Positions 55,230-64,000 of a stretch of DNA of 64,000 bases are shown here, piece after piece. How positions within the stretch are numbered: position 1 is the first letter of the stretch; every line of letters begins with the position of its first letter. This stretch comes from Metarhizium brunneum (Eukaryota; Ascomycota; Sordariomycetes; Hypocreales; Clavicipitaceae): the NCBI RefSeq assembly GCF_013426205.1, contig NC_089426.1, positions 248,001-312,000 of the forward strand, written 5' to 3'. The notes under the pieces were generated by a model. The model ran no database searches. It saw only the letters and a program-made list of their open reading frames with translations, and had not been told where the DNA came from. A program made the translations under genes and the position numbers.

Positions 55230-55467
55230 CCCATCGACCATAGCCTACCAGACCCCTACGCTCGATGGGACAAATGAAGCCCAAAACACCTTGGCGTTTC
55301 CGACAGGGGTCACAATTGATGGTCTGCCGTGTTCCTCTTCTATTCCAACTGCCGATATTACTGTCCGAGCCGAACAGGTTGCGTCCCTGCTGAGCAGTAT
55401 TCGGAATCGATGTAGGCTATGGCTGGGCGAATTACAATGTCACCAGACAGCCTCGGACACTCGATAG
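55230..55467 (+). pseudogene. Possible HET-domain relic
   Basis: The last 80 codons of an open frame ending at 55467 resemble the middle of a heterokaryon-incompatibility (HET) domain: TIDGLPC, a stretch like ITVRAEQVASLLSSIRNR, then RLWLGELQCHQTASD, where a HET domain has LWiDalCINQ-D. The expected ALSYxWG start is not recognisable and the CINQ core is altered. Probably a decayed fragment; the identity is a pattern-level guess. Confidence 0.25.
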
Positions 55468-56520
55468 CATTCTAATCGGGAATTGCTACGGGCCTGATTT
55501 TAACCTTTATTTACCAACGGGTCTGGTGCTTGGCATCAAAGGTAGTGTAACTGGCTACCCTAACTTGAGCCCCTAGCCGCATAACCTCGTCTACTACAGG
55601 CTCATGGCTCACCATTGCGGGCGCAATTGATCCTGTCACTACTTTTCGGGAAGCCCGTTTGCGATCTATATCATCTTGTACGTCATAACCATGATAAAAT
55701 TTACCAAGGAGAACGAGATGGGTGTAATATGATGCGAATAATTGAGGCTCTAGTAAGTAATATTATTGCCTAACAATACACAATACAACCTGTATCCTCC
55801 CTTAATTCTCGTCAAGTTCCCACGGACTCCTGGCCCTGCGATATTTGGTCCCAACCGCAGCAACACACATCGGCATATTGTCTTCGCGGTGCTAAGAACC
55901 AGACGCTTCAAGGTCTACATGCAAATTGCCAGGGGGGAAGATCAGGTACGTCAATGTTGGGTTAGACACAGCAGTATACGGGATGGGCTACACAACGGAG
56001 GTTCAATCAGATGTGGTAAAAATCAGGTCTGTGTAAGAGAACCCGTGTAAGAGTCATGACCGTGTAACCAAAGTTTCAGGCTCAGGCCCGTGTAGCAATT
56101 CCCAGGAAAACATTTAACCAGGACCACCTGACATTCTTCTCCCCTGCCGGACCAATTTGCATTTATTGCGGTGAATAATAAAAGTTGCAACAAAAGGCCA
56201 AGCGCTATCGGGTGGGCAAAAGAGACTTGGCACGATGCAGCCTTCATGGCACACTGAATGGATCAACGTCTGTGTGAATGGGGAATATGTACTTACATGT
56301 ACCCACGACGGTTCCCTTTGCACCGCACTCATGCATTTTAAACTGGCCGCTTTAGTAACAGTCGGGTACAAAGCTATTTCGGGACATCATGTGAGAGCAA
56401 GCTCCCGCTTAGCCTACAGCAACAAACGGCTCCGTCCCCATGAACGAATTGAGTCAGTGAAACAGCCATGTATGGCCCTCCTCCCACCAGACTCCTGTTT
56501 CACAAGCTCAGGGGATGCCC
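55468..56520. other. Gene-free stretch
   Basis: Short open frames only; no protein family recognised. Confidence 0.4.
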
Positions 56521-56580
56521 AGGCTTACTCATGCTTACTCAGGCTTACTTAGGTTGGCTCAGGCCGGCTCAGGCCGGCTC
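56521..56580 (+). repeat. Six tandem 10-bp units
   Basis: Six back-to-back decamers from AGGCTTACTC to AGGCCGGCTC, the last two identical. A minisatellite next to the transposon relic. Confidence 0.85.
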
Positions 56581-57560
56581 ACGGTAAAAATAGATGTGGT
56601 ATTTGAGATATAGTCTGCAGGCCCGGTATCCATATTGTCTGTGCTTTCGGCCTCGGCATCTGCCTGGCATCGGATCTTTTTGCTGCCTTTGCTGCTTCCT
56701 TCGCTGCCGAACACTCCTCAACTTCCGATATGGCTTGGAGGGCCGTTTCTGGCGCTGCTGCTGACATCAGGGAGCGTTTTTCATCAGTAGCTTTATTCCA
56801 TATCTCCTGCAAGTTCCTGATAGCCTCTTTTTCCTCCTCTGGAGTTGCCCTGTTGCAAGTTTCCTTAAAAAGAACGTCATCTTCTATTGCCTTAAGACAC
56901 TCAGCTCCACCGCTGCCGCCTGCCCATCAAGATGAGGAATCCGGGGCCTCGCAACTTTTTTTTCTCATCTGCTGCTTCTTTTCAAAGGCGACGGAAGACG
57001 TCTTTCTGCTCACCTTATTTTCTTTAGTGCCTCTTTATTGCCTTCCTCATGAACCCTTACCATTATCTTCTCCGGTTGGAAGGTGACAGGCCGAGTGTTT
57101 TTCTTCATCTGCGTCGAAAACATCCTCAATCTGTTATTAGCCTAACCATGTTAGAGAGGCGTTTCATCAAAATTCCAAAGATGAGCCGGATGAATGCCCA
57201 ATTCCTTGACGAGCATTTCAACTTCCTGATATCAAGTATCTAAGCTATAGGCATTGAGTTCTACACCAGCGCGAATGGCTTTTTTGATCTTGGATTTCTT
57301 GCACTGCAACTCTGGATGCCGCAGTTTGAGGCTTCGAACCCAGGCCTGCGAGACCTCGGTCTTGGAACCCTCAATACGGTGTTATCGTACAAAGCTAGCA
57401 CAGTTACGGGTACAACGCTCCGTTACCGCAAAAGCGCTCTTTTCAACCCCCCGAATAAAGGTGGCCATAGCAGGCTCTTTGCACCCTCACCAGCGGCAGG
57501 CAGTCGACCACGCACTGGGGAGAGAATTTGACACGTTCGCAACGACGGCCGAGATTTTGC
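56581..57560 (-). pseudogene. Internally deleted pogo/Fot1-like transposase relic
   Basis: Minus-strand pieces in order: near 57300-57370 a CENP-B/Tc5-type DNA-binding segment (WVRSLKLRHPELQCKKSK); at 57151-57216 the short frame starting MLVKELGIHPAHLWNFDETPL, like the NMDE(T/K)G strand of DDE_1 transposases and followed at once by a stop; and at about 56580-56900 a charged helical tail (EEEKEAIRNLQEIW...EAAKAAKRSDARQ). Only about 250 bp separate the second and third pieces, too little for a full DDE domain. A dead, RIP-like or deleted Tc1/mariner-pogo element. Confidence 0.42.
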
Positions 57561-58674
57561 GGATTCTGCGACAAGATCTCCCCTCCATACCAGCAAATGT
57601 AGCTCATGTAATCTGACTTTACCTCATCCCTTTATTCTGCCCTTTCTGCTTCTCTGTTCCTAGGCGAGGCAGCTCAGAAAGTGCTGATGCAACCAACCCT
57701 GTACAAAGGGGGTTTTCTTCCAGTCCCCGGTTATCAAGACAGATAACAGGGCTCTGCCAATCTCACGCCTCTGACTTGATTACACTGTTGCAAGTACTCA
57801 TTGCTTTCAAGGACCGTGATGTGCCGTCGCGAGAGCATCTTGGGCAGCAACCCCGCCAATAAACCGCCTGCCGAGCTGTTCTGCTCCATTGCTGACGGGC
57901 GAGTTTGCATATTGTCAGGCACTTCTTCACTGACGCCGATGTACTTGGTTTCTTTCAAACTACATAATCCTGTATGAGCTATTGAGAAATCCATCTCAGT
58001 CTAGTGCGAGGACCCCTACATGATAGGTATAAAGTCCAATTGTTCTGATTTGAGAAAGGCCTCTAGCGGGTTGATTAGACTGACTACCCCCCATGCTATT
58101 TACTATCAAGAAGAAGGAAAGCAAGTTTACATACGCTGCGACACATCCAGTTCAGTCAGTTGCGAAGGATTCACATCACCACCGGCTTCCCCGGAGGATT
58201 TCGTCCGAAATCACATCCAGCATCGAGAAGCACGTCTGAGGCATAGAATTTAGGCTTCACAAGTATAATTAGGTATGTAGCGTATATTAAAAAGGGACAG
58301 CGCAAGAATCGTGGCCAGCCGATACGTGGTCCATAGTGCAAAGAAAGCACTTTCTTACAACAAAGGTATTAACCTAAATCTTTGCTATCTTCCCCTAGTT
58401 ATTTAAAGTTATTTCAGCCGTGTATACTTTGGAGACTATTAGAGCAGTCTGTATGTAGTTTTCTATTTCTCTTCTCTGTCAACGAGTGCGTGTCCTAGAT
58501 TAAAATACGAGTCATCTAACCGGGCCTTCTTCATCGACAAGGTTTGAACTGGTTTGAACTATGCTGCAAGGTCCAGCGCACAAGGATTCCGTCCACGTTC
58601 CCTGCCGCGGTGCGGCCTCTGGTGCATTGAACACCTCAGTCTGTACGGCTCAAGACACATATGTCTCACAAAGC
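57561..58674. other. Gene-free stretch
   Basis: May include the outer part of the transposon relic; no coding region recognised. Confidence 0.4.
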
Positions 58675-59064
58675 CTATGGCGCGGCCTCATGAGACTGAC
58701 GGCAGTGCTCTGTACTCTTGAATAGTCCATCAACCCGTGTTTTATCCTGATCAAAGAGATTGCAGTAAATCTCAGTGCCGCAAAATTGTTCCAAGATAGG
58801 TCGAAACTTAAAATTGGGATTAGGGTGCGTGTCGTTGCAGAGCTTGAACTGTCTGGGGTTGGCTTTCCATTCTCCGTCTTGCCACGGAAGCTTCGGCTCG
58901 GTATCTGGTCGAGCCTCGTGACTGTCAAAGCATTCCCTCGCCTTTTGAAGGCTCAGTTTTTTGCATTCTTGTTCGGTGCCGCCGGGCCCCGATTTCCAGG
59001 GCTGTAGTTCAGCGGCCAGGCTCAGCGCAAAGCCAGTAGCAGCAACAATAAAAGAGTACTTCAT
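58675..59064 (-). CDS. Small secreted cysteine-containing protein
   Basis: Single exon, 129 aa. MKYSFIVAATGFALSLAA is a clear signal peptide. The mature part of about 110 residues has six cysteines (in QECKK, RECFD, KLCND, QFCGT, IYCNL and EHCRQ), suited to three disulfides, and is charged. A TATAAATAG box is at 59196-59204, about 130 bp upstream. No family recognised. It is of the type often listed as candidate effectors or secreted antimicrobial proteins in Hypocreales; that function is speculation. It sits at the border of the repeat-rich island. Confidence 0.7.
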   Translation of the reverse strand: MKYSFIVAATGFALSLAAELQPWKSGPGGTEQECKKLSLQKARECFDSHEARPDTEPKLPWQDGEWKANPRQFKLCNDTHPNPNFKFRPILEQFCGTEIYCNLFDQDKTRVDGLFKSTEHCRQSHEAAP

Positions 59065-59724
59065 TGTTGATAGGTGGGGTGCGAAACCGGAGCAAGTAAT
59101 AAGAAGGTGGTTGTGAGAGCTCAGTGTGGTAGAGTATTGGCAATACGCGTGTGAAGTTATTTCTCCAGCCCAAAACTAATACAGAGGAAATAGCACTATT
59201 TATATTCCAACTAGGTAAACGACATCTATCTGAAACTATATGCTGTAAGGTATAAATCCGCAGTACATAGGAAAGGGGGTCGAGTTGTCATGCGATTATT
59301 CCCTACATATCAACGCATTAATACAGCATACCTAGTAAATATATAAAGAAGACCAAGGACAAGTTCATGCAGTTAGCTAATGCATGAACATGATTCCCCA
59401 CTACAACCGATCCATAACGACGTTTCGTGGGCAGAGAAAGGGGGGTCGGCAGATGTTTCCAATACTCGTTAATGCAGGTCGCTAATATATCATGTTCCTG
59501 AATCGTTCAACTAGCTTTTAGGTAAAGAAGTCACTGCCAGCTAGCTGCCTGAGACTTCACCCCCATCTAGAGTCAAGTTTTGTGGCCCAGCAGCTAGAAT
59601 TATCATGCAAGAGTCTGCATTGACGCAAAACAGGCACTGGCCTTGGTGTTGGAACATCTACACATGATGCAAATCGCAAAAAATTACTCTCTAGAACACG
59701 AGAGTGTTGACTCCTCATGCAAGA
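59065..59724. other. Intergenic
   Basis: Promoter of the secreted protein gene and 3' end of the carbamoylase gene; nothing else recognised. Confidence 0.55.
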
Positions 59725-61302
59725 TCAATGATTCCCAGACACCAGCATCTTGTCATAATTGATCACTGCCTGCAACAACGCTTGAGCTCCGATGGCACTG
59801 CACGCCAGTCAGCAACCGATCGCATGTCCCTGCATAACAAGAAAAAAAAACGTACCAATCTTCAGGACTGCAATATTCCTCAGGATGATGGCTCACGCCA
59901 TCTTTGCAAGGAACAAATATCATGGTCGTGGGAACCTTTTTGCTCGTATACACGCTGTCGTGTCCGGCTCCGCTTGTCAACGGACTCCATCCGTCGGGCC
60001 CGACGATGTCATTAGCCGCCATTTCAACAGCCTTGATGCAGTCCCTGTCGAATTTTGTGGCTTCCGAGTCCGTATCAAGCGACCACTTGAACTTGACACC
60101 CTTGCCATCCTCCTTGCTGATGGAATCAAACGATGCAAGACACTCCTCGAGCACCTGGGCGACTACATGATCCTCTGGGTGGCGGATGTCCAGGGAGAAG
60201 GTGGCGGTCGAAGCAATCGTGTTGGTGGATGAGTTTGGCGGAATCTTCACCACGCCCGTGGACGCCAGCGCACCGTGCTTCTTTGCAATAGCATTGGAAG
60301 AAGCAATCATTTTCGCCGTGGCCAACAACGGGTCGCTCCGCATATCCAACGGCGTCGTTCCCGTATGGGCATCTCGGCCGGTCACAGACACGGTCAACCA
60401 CTTGTACGCCTGCGCTCCCTGCACAACCCCGATTCTTTTACCAGTTCGTTCTAGGATAGGTCCCTGCTCAATGTGTAGCTCAAAGTGGGCTGTGAGCGGA
60501 TATCCCGTTTCCGGGTCACTTGAGCACTCGACGCTCCCGACGTAGCCATGCCGCACAAGTTCCGAGTGCATGGTGGCAGATGGATCAAAGATGTCGGCCA
60601 AGCTCCACGCCTTCTCGATGGGGATCTTGCCCGCCCAGACTCCGGATGACACCATGGAATTGGGAAATCTGGCACCCTCCTCGCTGTCCATGGTTAGCGA
60701 ACAGCTCGTCAGTTTCGATCGACGGCAGTGGAAAGATACTTTGTCCAATTAATCGCGCCAACGTCGTAATTTGTCGTGTAGCCGACGTCTTTCAAAGTCC
60801 TGAGCACCTCGACGGCAGCGAGGACGCCCAAAATCCCGTCGTACCGACCGCCACGCGGCTGGGTGTCCAGATGGCTTCCCATTGCAATCATCGGGGCGCC
60901 AGTTTTGGATGATCCCGCCCTCTTGGCGAATTGGTTTCCCATCTTATCGACGGTCAATTGGCAATCCAGCTTGGCAGTCTCTTGGGCAAACCATTGCCTG
61001 ACGCGGGCATCATCATCAGACAGGGCAAGCCGCGACATGCCGGTATCGTTGGGGCCACTGTGAGTGTTGGAAAAATGTCATGAGCGTGACGAAATGGTAT
61101 TTGTATCTCGGGAGCGAAAGTCGACTTACTCTCCATATCTGTTAGCCGCTCCCCATTGACACGTGTAGTGAAGAGTTTCGTTGAGTCTATCGGCATTGAT
61201 CTTCAGACTCTGAGGTCGTGAGGTGGAGAAGAAGCGCATCGGCCTCGTCAGGAGCGCCGAGTGAGAAGCATAGCCAAGACGCCATGAAGTATTCATCATC
61301 AT
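59725..61302 (-). CDS. M20-family amidohydrolase (N-carbamoyl-L-amino-acid hydrolase / ureidopropionase type)
   Basis: Four exons, 61130-61302, 60740-61057, 59856-60683 and 59725-59797, encode 463 aa. KINADRLNETL and GPNDTGMSRLALSDDDA are typical of the hydantoinase/carbamoylase subfamily. The metal-site motifs are MGSHLDTQPRGGRYDGILGV and NWTNEEGARFP (rebuilt by splicing); HIEQGPILE and GRDAHTGTTP are in the middle; SGAGHDS and DGVSHHPEEYCSPEDC lie near the C-terminus. The last exon adds AIGAQALLQAVINYD. It would hydrolyse N-carbamoyl amino acids or ureido compounds in pyrimidine or hydantoin catabolism. The N-terminal stretch MRFFSTSRPQ looks like a mitochondrial presequence. The first of three adjacent ATGs (61302) was taken as start; a longer frame opens at 61401. 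Confidence 0.88.
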
Positions 61303-62287
61303 TGCCAGAGAAGGTGATTTACATGCAAATAAAGGGAATGACGAAATGTATTCGAGGAATTTGACGCTGGCGATGTCGCGGACGCGAAGATGTTTAAGCA
61401 AACTGTATGGCTGATGCCCCGCACATGTTGTAGCCTCGACTTTTCAGAAAACACGCCCTCTATCTACAACATGAAGATTCGCCCTCTGAACACACGCTCA
61501 TACGACAACGGTATTTAGGCCGCAATTGTACAGACATCTTGGCCGACAGAAGAGCCACAGGTGAGCAGGTATTCAAAGCGACAAATCAGGTCGCCCACAT
61601 GCTTGAGATGCATCATCAATATTCCTCGACAAAGGAGCCAATTAGACTTGTGCCACCGCGACAAGCCCCCCATAAAAGAGTCATTTGGCCATGACAGCAG
61701 ACCACAGCCGAATGATGCCTTTTCTCATAGGACCCCAAGATTACCTTGGTGTCTGCTTCGCTTTTCTGAGAATACCCAACGCAGCCGGATCGTGCTCAGC
61801 GGAGGTATTAAAAATCATAACAAGATGGCAACAAAAGAATGCCAGCGAGGTTTGCTCATCCAGGACAGACCGTGCACGAAATCCAATTGCTGCCAACACA
61901 CAAGCAGTCCAGACATATAATACGAATGGGTTCTCAGTCACCGGCATTCAAGGCGCGCTAATCAGGCAGTGGAACAGAAACCGACGTGGACCAAAGTTCT
62001 GGCTTGGACAATGTGTATCATTTTCTTCAATCCCAACATGGGGAACTATCAGTACATGGGCAGTAGCCATAAAGAGAACCCGCATTGCGACGCTCCAGAG
62101 GAACAGCATTCATATGCCCTCCCATTACCGCAGATGCTATTATCAATGTCCACACAGGTTCAGGGCGCTCTTTTTTTTATTGCTTCCTTGCTCCTTCCAC
62201 TCCGTCGGTTATTTCCCACCGCCAATTCGCCGAAATAGATCGCTCATGATGAATTAAAATGTCGTACATCGCAAGACCTTGCGCTGT
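61303..62287. other. Intergenic
   Basis: Upstream of the carbamoylase and 3' of the Sec61-gamma gene. Overlapping short frames on the plus strand have no recognisable content. Confidence 0.5.
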
Positions 62288-62660
62288 TTATGCGCCACCC
62301 ACGAGGATCTGGTTGATGGGGATGTGGACTGCAAGCGCATGGAGGTTAGTGTACGGCCATGGGGGAAAGGGAGAAACAGCGACATGTTGGGGCAGGATCG
62401 CATACTCAGCTTGACAACATATCCTACAACACCCATAATCACGAAACCGGTGCCAACGGCCTGGCAGATCTTGGCAAACTCCTTCTTGTCGGCTGTGTCA
62501 AGAAACAATGTTAGCATTCGTAGACGTGGTCGCGTGCGAGAAAGGAGAGGCATCGGCGCGAGGGTCGGGGCATACGCTTCTGGCACTTGTTCATGAATTG
62601 GACGCCATCCTTCAAAAACTGGCTGGGGGTCTCGACAAGCTCCTGAATCTGATCGGACAT
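62288..62660 (-). CDS. SSS1: Protein translocon subunit Sec61-gamma (SecE/Sss1 family)
   Basis: Three small exons, 62576-62660, 62406-62492 and 62288-62328, with introns of 83 and 77 bp, encode 70 aa, the usual size. MSDQIQELVETPSQFLKDG is the conserved amphipathic N-terminus. PDKKEFAKICQAVGTGF leads into the single tail membrane helix VIMGVVGYVVKLIHIPIN, ending in QILVGGA. It clamps the Sec61 channel in the ER membrane. A housekeeping gene, which marks the return to core-type sequence. Confidence 0.95.
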
Positions 62661-63368
62661 GTTGGCGGATTATGCGGTGCGTGGGACAATTGGGGGGAGC
62701 AAGAAAGGAATAGGAACAGAAATATGAAATGTTGACGGCGACAGCTGGATGAGGAACTCGACGATTGGGCAGACGGATGTGCGCCCAGTGTCAAGCTGTC
62801 CTCAATTTCGTGCACATGTGGTGCCGGGGCCGGATAAACTATCGCCGGAACCTGATCCAGGGGCGCGAGTAGGGGAGCAGGGGAGCGATGTGGGGGAAGA
62901 AGACGTGGCCACAGCATGCACCATGATGCACAACGACCAGACCACTTCAATGTTGTCATCAGCGTCTTTCGATATCAATACTCCGTATGCTGATTGCCGC
63001 CGTCTTCTTGAACATGGCAGTTTGTTTGCAAGCCTAGTGCGTATCGATAGTCCCGCTCGTAACCCTAACCCTCAACCCTGCATGACCCTTCTCATCTCAA
63101 GGGTCGACATGGAGCATGTTCCAAGACGTCTTCCAAGGAGACAACATCATGCTGAGCGGTATATGGCAACCTCCTACCAGACAATCTTACATGACAGCCT
63201 CTCACACGTGCAAACTACAACGTGACGTCAGATATGCTGACACCTTCACACAAAATGGTCCGAAAACTCCCCGCCACTAGCCTAGCTGCTCATCCTCAAA
63301 ACGGCATCTTGGCTCTCCCACCATGGTCACAAAACATCACAACGTAGCATAAGCTCCATGTCAGCACA
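62661..63368. other. Intergenic, divergent promoter region
   Basis: Between divergent Sec61-gamma and epoxide-hydrolase-like genes. It contains AACCCTAACCCTCAACCCT (about 63060-63078), a short telomere-like tract, and nothing else recognised. Confidence 0.5.
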
Positions 63369-64000
63369 ATGACGCTCCAACTCCCTGCCCGCAACTCATT
63401 CGAGGCATCCAAGGGCCACACATACTCGTACATTCACCTTCGCCCCCAGACGCCAGCCAAACCGACCCTTCTCTTCCTCCATGGCTTCCCATCACATATA
63501 CCCGACTGGACGCGGCAAGTCGACCACTTCGCCTCCCTTGGCTACGGCATCCTCGCCTGCGACCTCCTCGGCTTCGGGCAGAGCAGCAAGCCCACAGATC
63601 CGTCCAGCTACCGCCTAAAGCCAATGGCCGACGAACTCTGCCAGCTACTAGACGCAGCCGGCATCAAAGTCGCCATTGGCATCGGACACGACATCGGCTG
63701 CACGATTCTCTCCCGCCTCGCAGCCTACCACCCAGACAGATTCACCGCCCTCGTCTTTCTCGCAGTCGGGCCACCAAAGCTAGGCACCCGCTTCGACCTC
63801 GACTTGATCAACGACATGACCAGGCGGGCCATGGGGTTCGAGCTACTGGGCTACATCAACTGGCTGAGCGACCGTGACGACGGCAAAACGCAGGCAATGC
63901 TCGAAAAGAACGCCGCGTCGGCCATGAGCCTGCTGTTTGCCCGTGACCGCCAAGCGTGGAACGAGTGGTTCCACCCGCTGCACAAGATGCGGCAGTTTGT
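63369..64000 (+). CDS. Alpha/beta hydrolase, soluble epoxide hydrolase-like (partial, runs off the window)
   Basis: Frame open from the ATG at 63369 to the window end (210 codons seen). LLFLHGFPSHIPDW contains the HGxP oxyanion motif. CDLLGFGQSSKP follows, and GIGHDIGCTILSRLA is the nucleophile elbow with Asp, as in epoxide hydrolases and haloalkane dehalogenases. LAVGPPKLG begins the cap region. The C-terminal acid and His lie outside the window. It would hydrate epoxides or hydrolyse similar substrates in the cytosol; no signal peptide. Confidence 0.85.
   Translation, partial: MTLQLPARNSFEASKGHTYSYIHLRPQTPAKPTLLFLHGFPSHIPDWTRQVDHFASLGYGILACDLLGFGQSSKPTDPSSYRLKPMADELCQLLDAAGIKVAIGIGHDIGCTILSRLAAYHPDRFTALVFLAVGPPKLGTRFDLDLINDMTRRAMGFELLGYINWLSDRDDGKTQAMLEKNAASAMSLLFARDRQAWNEWFHPLHKMRQF

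Noticed and set aside
61685..62257. 190-residue plus-strand frame upstream of Sec61-gamma
   Set aside because: Overlaps other equally long frames, no recognisable domain, composition unlike neighbouring genes.
1..64000. CRISPR arrays, operons, rRNA genes
   Set aside because: Eukaryotic gene structure throughout; no spaced direct-repeat array or rRNA sequence seen.

Overview
The window is nuclear DNA of a filamentous ascomycete, most likely a Hypocreales species. The signs are short introns of about 44-83 bp with GTRNGT donors and CTAAC-type branch sites, Kozak-like starts, fungal-specific families (Zn2Cys6 regulator, PNP-NACHT-ankyrin receptor, PKS-NRPS hybrid, DUF1772 protein) and decayed transposons. 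The genus cannot be fixed from sequence alone. Fusarin-type compounds are known from Fusarium, and the relatives NG-391/NG-393 from Metarhizium, so a clavicipitaceous or nectriaceous fungus fits.

Layout: 1-5 kb holds a nitroreductase and an eight-exon copper tyrosinase, both on the minus strand. 5-7.6 kb is empty apart from an old LTR copy. 7.6-13.2 kb is one giant NOD-like receptor (PNP_UDP - NACHT - about 25 ankyrin repeats). 14.1-42.4 kb is a biosynthetic cluster that matches the fusarin cluster gene by gene: peptidase A1-like (FUS4), EF1B-gamma/GST-like (FUS3), alpha/beta hydrolase (FUS2), PKS-NRPS (FUS1), MFS pump (FUS6), aldehyde dehydrogenase (FUS7), P450 (FUS8) and carboxyl methyltransferase (FUS9). 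Two genes are extra relative to the Fusarium cluster as I know it: a DUF1772 membrane protein and an AflR-type Zn2Cys6 regulator. No FUS5 serine hydrolase is visible. 43.4-47.6 kb holds a phospholipase-D-like protein and an FAD oxidoreductase. 47.6-58.6 kb is a gene-poor island with two solo LTRs that keep perfect target-site duplications, a LINE (Tad-like) relic, a pogo/Fot1-like relic, a possible HET-domain relic and one tiny secreted-protein gene. 58.7-64 kb returns to ordinary genes: a small secreted cysteine-rich protein, an M20-type carbamoylase, Sec61-gamma and the start of an epoxide-hydrolase-like gene.

Expected pathway (family knowledge plus inference): FUS1 builds a methylated polyene, joins an amino acid (homoserine in fusarin C) and releases it reductively. 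FUS2 closes the 2-pyrrolidone ring. FUS8 oxidises the polyene side chain to a carboxylic acid, and FUS9 methylates it. FUS6 probably exports the product. FUS3, FUS4 and FUS7 are conserved members reported as dispensable in Fusarium.

The most striking new observation is a 10-bp element, TCGGCGACTT. It occurs exactly six times, each time in an intergenic region of this cluster (FUS4, FUS3, FUS2/FUS1, DUF1772/FUS6, FUS7, FUS9), with one-mismatch versions upstream of FUS8 and of the regulator gene. It contains the one-spacer palindrome TCG-G-CGA. It looks like the operator of the cluster's own AflR-type regulator, which would place DUF1772 and the regulator inside the regulon and exclude the flanking genes.
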